NCBI RefSeq assembly: GCF_003410055.1
Contig: NZ_QUZK01000038.1
Coordinates: 1-64,000, forward strand
Source of the DNA: Wenzhouxiangella sediminis
GTDB taxonomy: Bacteria; Pseudomonadota; Gammaproteobacteria; Xanthomonadales; Wenzhouxiangellaceae
Direction of reading: 5' to 3'
Length of the DNA: 64,000 nt
A program made the position numbers and the translations under genes. Numbering within the stretch: the first letter of the stretch is position 1; the number at the start of each line of letters is the position of its first letter. Shown piece after piece: positions 56,049 through 64,000 of this stretch. The notes below the pieces were generated by a model. It ran no database searches. It saw only the letters and a program-made list of their open reading frames with translations, and was not told the origin of the DNA.

Positions 56049-57647
56049 GTGGCGTTGATGCGGAGTCTGTTTTCGTTCAGCTCCATGACGCTGGTCTCGC
56101 GCGTGCTGGGCTTCGTGCGCGACGTGGTTCTGGCGCGCTGGTTCGGGGCGGGGCCGGCGATGGATGCTTTCGTCTTCGCCTTCAAGATTCCCAACTTCCT
56201 GCGTCGTCTTTTCGCCGAGGGCTCGTTCTCGCTGGCCTTCGTGCCGGTGCTCAACGAGTATCGCGAAAAGCACGACCATGCCAGCCTCAAGTCCCTGATC
56301 GACGCGACCGCCGGCAGCCTGCTGGCCGTGCTTCTCGTGGTCACGGGGTTGGGGGTGTTCGCCTCCGGTTGGGTGGTCACGCTGTTCGCGCCCGGCTTCC
56401 TGGACGACCCCGAGCGATTCCAGCTTGCCACCGACATGCTGCGGGTGACCTTCCCCTACCTGCTGTTCATCGCATTGACGGCGCTCGCGGGCGGCATTCT
56501 CAACACGCTGGGCAAGTTCGCGCTGCCGGCGCTCACGCCCGCCCTGCTCAACATCGCGCTGATCACCGCGGCGGTGGCTTTCAGCCCGATGTTCGAGGAA
56601 CCGGTCAAGGCGCTGGCCTGGGGCGTGCTGGCCGCCGGGATTCTGCAGTTGGCCGTTCAGCTGCCCGTGCTGGCGCGCCACGACGTGCTGCCCTTTCCGA
56701 AGCCGGATTTCCGGCATTCGGGGGTGCGGCGCATCATGAAGCTGATGGTGCCGACTCTGTTCGGCTCCTCGGTGGCGCAGGTCAGCCTGCTGTTCGACGT
56801 CTTCTTCGCCTCGCTGCTGGCCTCCGGCTCCCTGGCCTGGCTGTACTACGGCGACCGGCTGATGGAGTTTCCGCTGGGCATGTTCGGCGTGGCGCTGTCG
56901 GTCGTCATCCTGCCGACGCTCTCGTCGCTGCACGCGCGCAACGGCCGCGAGCAGTACCGGGCCGTGCTCGACTGGGCGGTGACCCTGGGCCTGATCATCG
57001 CCCTGCCGGCCGCCGTCGGCCTGGCGATGGTCGCCGAGCCGCTGGTGATCACGCTCTTCCACCACGGCGCCTTCACCGACCGCGACGCGACGATGGCGGC
57101 CTGGGCCCTGCTGGCCTACTGCCTGGGACTGCCGGCCTTCATCGGCGTCAAGATCCTGGCCCCGGCCTATTTCTCGCGCCAGGACACGAAGACGCCGGTC
57201 AAGGTGGCCGTGATCGCCCTGGTCGCCAACATGGGCCTGAACATGGTCTTCGTGGTCGCCATCGCGCAGTGGCTGGCCGGGGGGGACTACGCCGGCGGTT
57301 TCCTGGCCATGCTCTCCGATCATCCGGGCGCTCACGCCGGGCTGGCCCTGGCCTCCAGCGTTTCGGGCTGGATCAACGCTTCGCTGCTGTGGCGCGGCCT
57401 GCGGCACGAGTCGCTGACGCCGCGCCTGCCCTGGCGCAGGGTGGGGCAGGTCGCCGCCGGCTGCCTGGCCATGGCCCTGGCGCTGCAGTGGTTGCAGCCC
57501 GAGGTCGAGCGCTGGCTCGAGGCTGCGACGATGTGGCGGGTCGGCGCGATCGCAGGCGTGATCGGCGCCGGAGCGGCCGTTTACGCGCTGGTGCTCGTCG
57601 GTACGGGGCTGCGACCGCGCCACCTGGCCCGTCCGCAGACGCCGTAA
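56049..57647 (+). CDS. murJ: Lipid II flippase MurJ
   Basis: Flips lipid II across the inner membrane for peptidoglycan synthesis. The 532-residue protein of 14 spans has the MOP/MVF signatures: SRVLGFVRDVVLARWFGAG (17-35), DAFVFAFKIPNFLRRLFAEG (39-58) and GSLAWLYYGDRLMEFPLG (about 260-277). Start at GTG 56049 (MALMRSLFSF) or ATG 56058 cannot be decided; no good Shine-Dalgarno precedes either. In relatives it is followed by ribF and ileS, as here. Confidence 0.95.
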   Translation: MALMRSLFSFSSMTLVSRVLGFVRDVVLARWFGAGPAMDAFVFAFKIPNFLRRLFAEGSFSLAFVPVLNEYREKHDHASLKSLIDATAGSLLAVLLVVTGLGVFASGWVVTLFAPGFLDDPERFQLATDMLRVTFPYLLFIALTALAGGILNTLGKFALPALTPALLNIALITAAVAFSPMFEEPVKALAWGVLAAGILQLAVQLPVLARHDVLPFPKPDFRHSGVRRIMKLMVPTLFGSSVAQVSLLFDVFFASLLASGSLAWLYYGDRLMEFPLGMFGVALSVVILPTLSSLHARNGREQYRAVLDWAVTLGLIIALPAAVGLAMVAEPLVITLFHHGAFTDRDATMAAWALLAYCLGLPAFIGVKILAPAYFSRQDTKTPVKVAVIALVANMGLNMVFVVAIAQWLAGGDYAGGFLAMLSDHPGAHAGLALASSVSGWINASLLWRGLRHESLTPRLPWRRVGQVAAGCLAMALALQWLQPEVERWLEAATMWRVGAIAGVIGAGAAVYALVLVGTGLRPRHLARPQTP

Positions 57648-57675
57648 ACCCCGCGCTTCGGGCCCCAAAAGACGG

Positions 57676-57681
57676 TAGAAT
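57676..57681 (+). promoter_or_regulatory. -10 box before ribF
   Basis: TAGAAT within the 16-bp palindromic context GACGG-TAGAAT-CCGTC, 12 bases before ATG; the 14-mer ACGGTAGAATCCGT recurs near the 3' end of folC (11705-11718). Confidence 0.45.
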
Positions 57682-57693
57682 CCGTCGCTTGCC

Positions 57694-58617
57694 ATGCGAC
57701 TCGTCCGACACTTCAATTCCGACCGCGACAAGCTTCCCGCCACCTCGGTGGCGGTGGGCAATTTCGACGGTCTGCATCGCGGCCACCAGGCGTTGATCGA
57801 CGCCGCCCGTGGCGGCGCCGGCAAGCTGTTGCCCGCGTTGATGTGCTTCGAGCCGCTGCCGGCCACCTTCTTCAAGCCGGATTCCCCGCAGCCGCGGCTG
57901 CTCAGCGTTCGCGACAAGATTCGCCTCACCCGCGACTACGGCCTGGAGTTGATGTTCATGCTTCGCTTCAACGCCGAATTCGCCCGCCAGAGCCCGGAGC
58001 GCTTCGTGCGCGACGTGCTGGTGCGCGGTGCGCGCGCCGAGCGCGTGATCGTCGGTGCCGATTTCCGTTTCGGCTCGCGTGCGGCCGGAAACGTGGCCAT
58101 GCTCGAGAAGCTCGGGCCGCGCTACGGCTTCACCGTCGAGCGGGTCGAGGCGGTCGCCGACGGCGAGGAGCGCATTTCCTCGACGCGCATCCGCACGGCG
58201 CTGTTCGAGGGCGACCTGGCCGAGGCCGAGCGCCTGCTGGGTCGGCCTTATCGCATCTCCGGACGGGTGCTGCGCGGCCGCGCCCTGGGTCGCGACCTGG
58301 GCTTTCCCACGATCAACATCCGGCCGCCGGATCCGCCGGCCCTGTCCGGCATCCTGGCGGTGCGCGTGTCCGGCGACGGCCTGGAATCGCATCCGGGCGT
58401 GGCCAGCCTGGGCCATCGCCCCGTGCTCGGCGGCACCGACTGGCTGCTCGAAGTGCACCTGTTCGATTACGATGGCGACCTGTACGGCAAGCATCTCGAG
58501 GTCGAGTTCGTCGAGTTCATCCGCAACGAAGAACACTTCGATGATTTCGAGGCCATGACAGAGCAGATGAAGCAGGACGCCGCGAAAGCCCGCGCGGCCC
58601 TGAAACCTGAAACCTGA
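57694..58617 (+). CDS. ribF: Bifunctional riboflavin kinase / FAD synthetase
   Basis: Makes FMN and FAD. The 307-residue protein has the FAD synthetase domain (VGNFDGLHRGHQALI, about 22-36; GADFRFGSRAAGN, about 121-133) and the kinase domain (about 190-300; GRALGRDLGFPTINI). Its last codons (ALKPET, stop TGA) are supplied by the CCTGAAA array that begins at 58599, so the C-terminus has been rewritten by the repeat. It is followed by ileS. Confidence 0.95.
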   Translation: MRLVRHFNSDRDKLPATSVAVGNFDGLHRGHQALIDAARGGAGKLLPALMCFEPLPATFFKPDSPQPRLLSVRDKIRLTRDYGLELMFMLRFNAEFARQSPERFVRDVLVRGARAERVIVGADFRFGSRAAGNVAMLEKLGPRYGFTVERVEAVADGEERISSTRIRTALFEGDLAEAERLLGRPYRISGRVLRGRALGRDLGFPTINIRPPDPPALSGILAVRVSGDGLESHPGVASLGHRPVLGGTDWLLEVHLFDYDGDLYGKHLEVEFVEFIRNEEHFDDFEAMTEQMKQDAAKARAALKPET

Positions 58618-58626
58618 AACCTGAAA
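58599..58626. repeat. CCTGAAA heptamer array, 4 units, overlapping the ribF stop
   Basis: Four perfect CCTGAAA units followed by CCTAG. The first units encode the end of RibF and the TGA stop. Confidence 0.95.
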
Positions 58627-58638
58627 CCTAGATACCCC

Positions 58639-61443
58639 GTGGACTACAAAGACACCATCAACCTGCCGAAAACGGCATTCCCGATGAAAGCCTCCCTGGC
58701 CCAGCGCGAGCCGAACATGCTCGAGCAGTGGTATGCCGACGGCCTCTACGAGCGCATCCAGGAAGCGACCAAGGGCCGCGAGACCTTCGTGTTGCACGAC
58801 GGCCCGCCGTACGCCAACGGCGACATCCACATCGGGCATGCGGTCAACAAGATCCTCAAGGACTTCGTGGTGCGTTCGGCCCTGCTGGCCGGCTACCGGG
58901 CGCCCTACGTGCCGGGCTGGGACTGCCACGGACTGCCGATCGAGCTGCAGGTGGAAAAAAAGGTCGGCAAGGTCGGGCAGAAAGTGGATGCGGCCACCTT
59001 CCGGCAGAAGTGCCGCGAGTACGCCGAGAAGCAGATCGACAACCAGCGCGAAGACTTCAAGCGCCTGGGCGGGCTGGGCGACTGGGATCACCCCTACGCC
59101 ACCAAGGACTTCAAGTACGAGGCCGACATGCTGCGCGCACTGTCGAAGATCGTCGAGCGCGGCCACCTCAAGCGCGGCGTCAAGCCCGTGCACTGGTGCT
59201 TCGACTGCGGCTCGGCCCTGGCCGAGGCCGAGATCGAATACCAGGACAAGACCTCGACCGCCATCGACGTGTTGTTCCCGGCCGCCGATCCGGCCGAGCT
59301 GGGCAAGCGCTTCGGCGTCGACGGCCTGGCCGACGATGCCGGGGTCGTCATCTGGACGACCACGCCCTGGACGATTCCGGCCAACCAGGCGGTTTGCCTG
59401 AACGCCGAGCTGGACTACGACCTGGTGCGCGGTGTTCGCGACGGCAAGCAGCTCGACCTGGTGCTGGCCACCGAGCTGCGCGATTCCGTCGCCGAGCGAA
59501 TCGGCCTGGACAAGGTCGAGGTGCTGGCTACGGTCAAGGGCGAAGCGCTCGAACATCTGAAACTGCACCACCCCTACCGCGGTGACGACGTGCCCGTGAT
59601 CCTCGGCGATCACGTCACGACCGAAACCGGTACGGGCGCGGTCCACACGGCGCCGGGGCACGGCCAGGACGACTTCGACGTCGGCCTGGAGTACAACCTG
59701 CCCGTGGTCAATCCCATCGACGGGCGCGGCATCTTCGTCGACGACACGCCGGTGGTCGCAGGCGAGCACGTCTGGAAGGCCAACGCGAAGCTGGTCGAGG
59801 CGATGCGCGAGAACGGCACGCTGCTGGCCGACGAGGACTTCGGCCACAGCTATCCGCACTGCTGGCGCCACAAGACGCCGACGGCCTTCCGCACCACGCC
59901 GCAGTGGTTCATCGCTATGGATCAGGCGGGCCTTAGAGACGACGCACTCAAGGCCATCGACAACGTGCGCTGGGTGCCCGAATGGGGCCAGGCGCGCATC
60001 CGCGGCATGATCGAAACCCGGCCCGACTGGTGCATCTCGCGCCAGCGCACCTGGGGCGTGCCGCTGGGCTTCTTCATCGACCGCGACAGTCAGCAGCCGC
60101 ATCCGGACACGCCCGAGCTGCTGCAGAAATTCGCCGACATCGTCGAAAACGACGGCGTGGACGCCTGGTACGCCGACGACATCGCCGAGCGCCTGGGCGT
60201 CGATGGCGACCGGTACGAGCCGGTACCCGACATCCTCGACGTCTGGTTCGACTCCGGCGTGACGCACCACTGCGTGCTCGACCAGCGAAGCGAACTCAAG
60301 CGCCCGGCCGACATCTACCTGGAAGGCTCCGATCAGCACCGCGGCTGGTTCCAGTCCTCGCTGCTGACCTCGGTGGCCATGCACGGCATCGCGCCCTACG
60401 AGCAGGTGCTCACCCACGGCTTCACCGTCGACGCCGAGGGCAAGAAGATGTCGAAGTCGCAGGGCAACGTGGTCGCCCCGCAGCAGGTCATGAAGACCCT
60501 CGGCGCCGATATCCTGCGCCTGTGGGTGGCCGCGGCCGACTACCGCCAGGAAATGAGCGTCTCCGACGAGATCCTCAAGCGCGTGGCCGACGCCTACCGG
60601 CGCATCCGCAACACAGCGCGTTTCCTGCTGGGCAATCTCAACGGCTTCGATCCCGAAAAGCACGCCTGCTCTCTTGAAGAGCTGCTGCCGCTCGATCGCT
60701 ATGCCGTCGATATGGCCGCGCGCCTGCAGGACGAGGTCACCGAGGCTTACCGCAACTACCGTTACCTCAACATCTACCAGGGCGTGCACCACTTCTGCTC
60801 GGTCGACATGGGCGCGTTCTACCTCGACATCATCAAGGACCGCCTCTACACGCTGCCCGAGGACCATCCGGCCCGCCGTTCGGCCCAGACGGCCATGCAC
60901 CACATTCTCGAGGCCTTGGTGCGCTGGCTCGCGCCGATCTGCAGCTTCACCGCCGAGGAGATCTGGAGCGAGATGCCGGGCGAGCGCGACGACACCGTGA
61001 TGCTGGCCACCTGGTACGACGGGCTGGCGACCGGTGACGAGGCCGATCGCGCCACCATCCAGCGCCTGCGCAAGGTGCGCGAAGTCGTCGGTCCCTGGCT
61101 CGAGCAGCTGCGGCGCGACAAGACCATCGGCGCCTCGCTGGCCGCCGAGATCACGCTGGAGGCGAGCGGAAAGCTGGCCGAGGAGCTGGAAGCCGTCGGC
61201 GACGAACTGCGCTTTTTCTTCATCTCCTCCGACGTGCGCCTCGCGCCGGTGGCCGAGCCGATGGAGACAGCCGAAATCGACGGCGACACGCTCAAGGTCG
61301 CCGTCCAGCCGACCGAACACGCCAAGTGCGTGCGCTGCTGGCACCACCGCGACTCGGTCGGGGCCGACGACAAGCACCCCGAGTTGTGCGGGCGCTGCGT
61401 GATCAACGTCGAAGGGCCGGGCGAGACCCGGCGCTGGGGCTGA
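58639..61443 (+). CDS. ileS: Isoleucyl-tRNA synthetase
   Basis: Charges tRNA-Ile. The 934-residue class I enzyme has HIGH at 64-67, KMSKS at 603-607, an editing (CP1) domain between them and the C-terminal zinc site (CVRCWHH...CGRC, about 895-920). GTG 58639 ([16 protein letters not shown]) matches family starts. It lies 21 bases after ribF, with repeats in between, and 3 before lspA. Confidence 0.97.
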   Translation: MDYKDTINLPKTAFPMKASLAQREPNMLEQWYADGLYERIQEATKGRETFVLHDGPPYANGDIHIGHAVNKILKDFVVRSALLAGYRAPYVPGWDCHGLPIELQVEKKVGKVGQKVDAATFRQKCREYAEKQIDNQREDFKRLGGLGDWDHPYATKDFKYEADMLRALSKIVERGHLKRGVKPVHWCFDCGSALAEAEIEYQDKTSTAIDVLFPAADPAELGKRFGVDGLADDAGVVIWTTTPWTIPANQAVCLNAELDYDLVRGVRDGKQLDLVLATELRDSVAERIGLDKVEVLATVKGEALEHLKLHHPYRGDDVPVILGDHVTTETGTGAVHTAPGHGQDDFDVGLEYNLPVVNPIDGRGIFVDDTPVVAGEHVWKANAKLVEAMRENGTLLADEDFGHSYPHCWRHKTPTAFRTTPQWFIAMDQAGLRDDALKAIDNVRWVPEWGQARIRGMIETRPDWCISRQRTWGVPLGFFIDRDSQQPHPDTPELLQKFADIVENDGVDAWYADDIAERLGVDGDRYEPVPDILDVWFDSGVTHHCVLDQRSELKRPADIYLEGSDQHRGWFQSSLLTSVAMHGIAPYEQVLTHGFTVDAEGKKMSKSQGNVVAPQQVMKTLGADILRLWVAAADYRQEMSVSDEILKRVADAYRRIRNTARFLLGNLNGFDPEKHACSLEELLPLDRYAVDMAARLQDEVTEAYRNYRYLNIYQGVHHFCSVDMGAFYLDIIKDRLYTLPEDHPARRSAQTAMHHILEALVRWLAPICSFTAEEIWSEMPGERDDTVMLATWYDGLATGDEADRATIQRLRKVREVVGPWLEQLRRDKTIGASLAAEITLEASGKLAEELEAVGDELRFFFISSDVRLAPVAEPMETAEIDGDTLKVAVQPTEHAKCVRCWHHRDSVGADDKHPELCGRCVINVEGPGETRRWG

Positions 61444-61446
61444 GAC

Positions 61447-61947
61447 GTGTTACCAATGCGTCCCGGGCGTTACGGGCTTTGGCTGATCATGGCCGCAGTC
61501 GTCGTTGCGCTCGACCTGTTCACCAAAGAGCTCGCCATGCAGTACCTGGAGCTCTACCGCCCGAACCCGGTACTCTCCTGGCTGAACCTGACCCTGGCCC
61601 ACAACACCGGCGCGGCGTTCAGCTTCCTGGCTAGCGGCAGCGGCTGGCAGCGCTGGTTCCTCTCCGGCGTAGCCGTCGTGATCGTCGCCGTGCTGCTGGT
61701 CTGGCTGTGGCGCCTGCCGCACCGCGCCAGATTGCTGCCGTCCGCGCTCGCGCTGGTCATCGGCGGGGCCATCGGCAACCTCGTCGACCGCATCCGCTTC
61801 GGCTACGTCATCGACTTCATCGACGTCCACTACGCCGGCTGGCACTGGCCCGCCTTCAACCTGGCCGATTCGGCGATTGTCGTCGGCGTCATCCTCCTGT
61901 TGCTCGATAGCCTCATCCCCGGCCGCCGAATCCACCATCACGCGTAG
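61447..61947 (+). CDS. lspA: Lipoprotein signal peptidase
   Basis: Cleaves the signal peptide of prolipoproteins at the lipid-modified cysteine. The 166-residue protein has four spans and the catalytic aspartates D114 (GNLVDRIRFG) and D141 (FNLADSAI). GTG 61447 or ATG 61456 are both possible starts. In relatives ispH normally follows; here accessory DNA begins instead. Confidence 0.95.
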   Translation: MLPMRPGRYGLWLIMAAVVVALDLFTKELAMQYLELYRPNPVLSWLNLTLAHNTGAAFSFLASGSGWQRWFLSGVAVVIVAVLLVWLWRLPHRARLLPSALALVIGGAIGNLVDRIRFGYVIDFIDVHYAGWHWPAFNLADSAIVVGVILLLLDSLIPGRRIHHHA

Positions 61948-61991
61948 ATCGGAGTGTAGCGACGCATGTCTTGATTGGATGTGTTGTCGGG

Positions 61992-62034
61992 TCTCACGCA
62001 AAGGCGCAAAGACGCAGAGTTCGCGAAGAAAAAC
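61992..62034. repeat. Single AAAGACGC-family arm
   Basis: TCACGCAAAGGCGCAAAGACGC continuing to TTCGCGAAGAAAA (described in pieces); no inverted partner is seen nearby. Confidence 0.6.
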
Positions 62035-62067
62035 CGTCAAGTTTCTGTTGAACCGACGCATGCAACC

Positions 62068-62153
62068 GTAGGATGCGTGAAGCGTCAGCGCAACGCATCA
62101 GCTCCCGGCTGGCTTGGCTGATGCGTTACGGCTTCGCCTCCACGCATCCTACC
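62068..62153. repeat. GTAGGATGCG inverted pair
   Basis: GTAGGATGCGTGAAGCG...CAACGCATCAGC and its inverse GCTGATGCGTT...CACGCATCCTAC form a dispersed hairpin element, repeated at 63085-63172 with arms in the opposite order. Confidence 0.8.
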
Positions 62154-62223
62154 TTAGCCATGCGATGCAGGAGCGGCGTCCTCGCCGCGATCAATCGATG
62201 CAAACGCAGGGATCTGGCATACT

Positions 62224-62239
62224 ATGACCAATTGGTCAT
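62224..62239. promoter_or_regulatory. Operator of the Phd/VapC-like pair
   Basis: Perfect 16-bp palindrome ATGACCAATTGGTCAT, 15 bases before the antitoxin ATG. Confidence 0.7.
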
Positions 62240-62254
62240 TTGCCGGAGCATGCC

Positions 62255-62485
62255 ATGCGTACCGTACCCGTTGCTGAAGCCAAGGCGCATTTTTCCGAGC
62301 TGCTCAAGGCCGTGGAGGCTGGCGAGGAGATCGTGATTACTCGCCGGGGGCGAGCCGTTGCCCGGTTGTGTTCGCAACGCCCGCTCACGGCCGCTGAAGT
62401 GCTTGCGCCGCTATGGCACGAGCCTCTCGATATCGAGGCGCCTGAAGATCGCGCGCCCGAACCGGTTGCCGAATGGGATGACTGA
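62255..62485 (+). CDS. Phd/YefM-family antitoxin
   Basis: 76 residues; VPVAEAKAHFSELLKAVEAGEEIVITRRGRAVARL is the Phd/YefM DNA-binding core (given as residues 4-38). The acidic tail (LDIEAPEDRAPEPVAEWDD) would bind the toxin. GGAG at 62245-62248 selects ATG 62255 over a TTG five codons upstream. Its stop overlaps the toxin ATG by one base. Confidence 0.9.
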   Translation: MRTVPVAEAKAHFSELLKAVEAGEEIVITRRGRAVARLCSQRPLTAAEVLAPLWHEPLDIEAPEDRAPEPVAEWDD

Positions 62486-62889
62486 TGGTGTCCGGTTACC
62501 TGCTGGACACCAATATGCTGATTGCCGCCATCAAGGGGCGTAGCCCGGTGCGGGAAAAGCTGGAGACCGTGGATGCCTCGCAGCTCCTGGTTTCTCCGAT
62601 CGTGCTGGGGGAACTCCTCACCGGAGTCGAGAAGAGTCAGCGCCGGTCATCCAACCGCAAGCGATTGCTGGATGTCCTCACTGGCTTGCGGATGGTCGAT
62701 CTTCAGCCGGAAGTGGCCGTCTTGTATGGGCAGGTGCGCGCAGCGCTGGAATCCGCCGGCACGCCGATTGGTGCCAACGACCTGTGGATCGCGGCCCATG
62801 CCTTGTCCCTGGAAGCCGTTGTCGTGACAGACAACGAACGCGAATTCTGTCGGGTCTCTGGCCTGAACGTCGAGAACTGGCTGGTTTAG
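62485..62889 (+). CDS. VapC-like PIN-domain toxin
   Basis: 134 residues with D8 in LLDTNMLIAAI, E43 in VLGELLTGVE, D98 in GANDLWIAAHAL and the TDNEREFCRVSGLNVENW end, all PIN-domain acids. A ribonuclease toxin is expected. It is the partner of the preceding Phd-like gene. Confidence 0.92.
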   Translation: MVSGYLLDTNMLIAAIKGRSPVREKLETVDASQLLVSPIVLGELLTGVEKSQRRSSNRKRLLDVLTGLRMVDLQPEVAVLYGQVRAALESAGTPIGANDLWIAAHALSLEAVVVTDNEREFCRVSGLNVENWLV

Positions 62890-62927
62890 GTGTGGGCCGC
62901 GCTCCCTGGCCAGAATTTTGCTTCGTC

Positions 62928-63000
62928 GTCCCGGCCCCCGAGCCGGGACCTTCCCTGAGGTGTTGCCAGTAGAGACAGGGCCCCGGATCAAGTCCGGGGC
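62928..63000. repeat. Paired GC palindromes, second copy
   Basis: GTCCCGGC-6 nt-GCCGGGAC and GCCCCGGA-5 nt-TCCGGGGC at 30-base spacing, same hairpins as at 47837-47909 but in inverted orientation. Confidence 0.85.
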
Positions 63001-63038
63001 GACGGATGTGCCAATTCCAACCCCGAACCCTGAACCCC

Positions 63039-63070
63039 TAAAAAAAGAAACCCCGGCACGGCGGCCGGGG
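63039..63070 (-). terminator. Rho-independent terminator of the BI-1 family gene
   Basis: Read on the minus strand: GCCGGGG/CCCCGGC-type stem (63051-63070) followed by TTTCTTTTTTT. Confidence 0.75.
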
Positions 63071-63084
63071 CTTCGATCCAGGAC

Positions 63085-63172
63085 GATGCGTTACGGCCCG
63101 TGGCCTTCACGCATCCTACGCTGTGCCCGTGGCTCGATCCGTAGGATGCGTGGAGCGCCAGCGCAACGCATC
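63085..63172. repeat. GTAGGATGCG arms, second locus
   Basis: GATGCGTTACGG...CACGCATCCTAC (63085-63119) then GTAGGATGCGTGG...AACGCATC (63141-63172), the same family as 62068-62153. Confidence 0.8.
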
Positions 63173-63185
63173 TCTCCGTGCCTGT

Positions 63186-63869
63186 TTATTCCTCGCCGAA
63201 GAAGAAGCCGAACAGCTGCAGCAGGCTCAGGAACAGGTTGTAGATCGACACGAACAGCGTGACCGTGGCCATGATGTAGTTGGTCTCGCCGCCTCTGACG
63301 ATCTGCTGGGTCTGGAACAGGATCAAGCCGCACATCAGCAGGGCGAACATGCCGCTCACGGCCAGGCTCAGCGCCGGCATGCTGAAGAAGTAGGCAACCA
63401 GGCCCGCCACGAAGGCCACCAGGATGCCCGCGAACAGCATGGGGCCGAGGAAGCTGAAGTCCTTCTTGGTGACCATCGCGAAGCCCGACAGGCCGATGAA
63501 GGCCACGCCCGTGGTGCCCATGGCGGCGATGACGAGCTGGTCGCCATTGCTGAACATGGTCGTGTAGGCGTTGATGATCGGCCCGATGGTCAGGCCCATG
63601 AAGCCGGTCAGCGCGAAGGTGGTCAGGATGCCCCAGGCGGAATTGCGCAGGGCCTGAGTGGCGAACAGCAGACCGAAATAGCCGACCAGGGTGATGATCA
63701 GGCCCGGATGCGGCCAGTTTTTGATCATCGACACGGTGGCCACGCCGGCGCTGAACAGCAGCGTCAGGGCCAGCAGGTTCCAGGTGTTGCGCAGCACGCG
63801 GCGGGCGTTGTCGTCCATTTCGACCGACTGGCCGCGGCTGATTGTCTGTGCACGAAGGTTCTCGCTCAT
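63186..63869 (-). CDS. Bax inhibitor-1 family membrane protein (YccA/YbhL-like)
   Basis: 227 residues with seven hydrophobic spans of the BI-1/TMBIM family; in E. coli YccA interacts with FtsH, and other members conduct calcium. The basic N-terminus is followed by VLRNTWNLLALTLLFSAG (about 22-39), and the last span carries the conserved acid pair region VSIYNLFLSLLQLFG. The frame begins 13 codons upstream, but ATG 63869 (MSENLRAQTI) matches family starts and has AGGA upstream. Terminator at 63039. Confidence 0.9.
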   Translation of the reverse strand: MSENLRAQTISRGQSVEMDDNARRVLRNTWNLLALTLLFSAGVATVSMIKNWPHPGLIITLVGYFGLLFATQALRNSAWGILTTFALTGFMGLTIGPIINAYTTMFSNGDQLVIAAMGTTGVAFIGLSGFAMVTKKDFSFLGPMLFAGILVAFVAGLVAYFFSMPALSLAVSGMFALLMCGLILFQTQQIVRGGETNYIMATVTLFVSIYNLFLSLLQLFGFFFGEE

Positions 63870-63985
63870 TGGGGCGTTGATCCTCGGTTGTGGGTGAATT
63901 CCGACCAATTTGACCCTGATTCTAGCAGGAAGGTTTCAACGCGACCGCGGTATCATCGCGACAGTCCCCAAGCGCCGTTGCCGAC

Positions 63986-64000
63986 ATGTCGACCAACCGC
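63986..64000 (+). CDS. Possible start of the next CDS (cut by window edge)
   Basis: ATG at 63986 begins MSTNR and runs off the window. A TATCAT -10-like box lies 29 bases upstream. Too short to assign. Confidence 0.3.

Larger units (their letters stand above)
61948..62254. other. Repeat-rich spacer between lspA and the Phd/VapC-like pair
   Basis: No gene. It holds a single AAAGACGC arm (61992-62034), an inverted pair of GTAGGATGCG repeats (62068-62102 and 62117-62153) and the operator of the toxin-antitoxin pair (62224-62239). Confidence 0.7.
62890..63185. other. Palindrome-rich spacer before the BI-1 gene
   Basis: No gene. It holds the second copy of the 22-bp and 21-bp GC palindromes (62928-62949 and 62980-63000, reverse order relative to 47837-47909), short CCCGAAC/CCCTGAAC units (63020-63037), the BI-1 terminator and GTAGGATGCG arms (63085-63172). 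Confidence 0.7.

Noticed and set aside
57373-61377. A 1334-codon minus-strand open frame opposite ribF and ileS
   Set aside because: Open only because of the GC-ending codon bias of ileS/ribF; the translated sequence has no domain, and ribF and ileS on the other strand are certain.
62224-62239. TetR-type operator for a separate regulator
   Set aside because: No regulator gene is adjacent; the palindrome lies directly before the Phd-like antitoxin, which is the simpler ligand.

Overview
The window is a compact, high-GC chromosomal stretch of a gammaproteobacterium. The gene order asd-fimV-truA-trpF-trpB-trpA-accD-folC-dedD-cvpA-purF, a two-subdomain EF-P lysine ligase (EpmA), an NAD-type isocitrate dehydrogenase, and above all an adjacent MurL/MurD2 pair (the alternative D-Glu route described in Xanthomonas) point to the Xanthomonadales/Lysobacterales or a close relative such as Wenzhouxiangella. 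The genus is inference. No rRNA, tRNA, CRISPR array, phage or classical insertion sequence was seen.

Layout. 1-0.45 kb: an AT-rich tail, with the 3' end of one CDS translationally coupled to a small three-span membrane protein. 0.85-14.9 kb: aroC, asd, fimV and a long biosynthetic run (truA, trpFBA, accD, folC, dedD, cvpA, purF). 14.9-25 kb: photolyase, a GNAT-VanY fusion, epmA-ppx-ppk1, bepA and a sulfur-relay cluster (DsrE/TusD-like, DsrF/TusC-like, DsrC/TusE-like). 25-33 kb: grx, NAD-IDH, an outer-membrane barrel, a PerM-type transporter, murL-murD2 and ispB. 33-51 kb: ssb, dTDP-rhamnose genes rmlB-(GxxExxY)-rmlA-C-D, manC, a DUF1684 lipoprotein, two crotonases, the pspABC operon with a clear sigma-54 promoter, an FKBP isomerase, DUF1289, nudL, an NhaP-type antiporter, PilZ, a thioesterase and uvrA. 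51-64 kb: rplU-rpmA, obgE, a DUF4139 protein, a FitAB-like toxin-antitoxin pair, rpsT, murJ, ribF-ileS-lspA, a Phd/VapC-like pair and a BI-1 family protein.

The most unusual layer lies between genes. Several families of short-period repeats recur, often as inverted pairs. They are: 30-bp arms built from a 10-bp unit (ACAGATGAAC type); 8-bp-period AAAGACGC arms; 7-bp CCTGAAA/TTTCAGG and CCCGGAA arrays; long GC palindromes; and GTAGGATGCG hairpins. One ACAGATGAAC pair brackets a gene for a GxxExxY protein (PD-(D/E)XK nuclease fold) inserted inside the rml operon. A second pair with nearly identical arms brackets about 100 bp of non-coding DNA between aroC and asd. Together they look like an autonomous and a non-autonomous copy of a mobile element with no recognisable transposase.

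Other signals are perfect or near-perfect -10 boxes 6-8 bases before start codons (probable leaderless mRNAs), a DsrC-like protein with both redox cysteines but no TusB partner, and a gene-order exchange that places ispB next to ssb and uvrA next to rplU.
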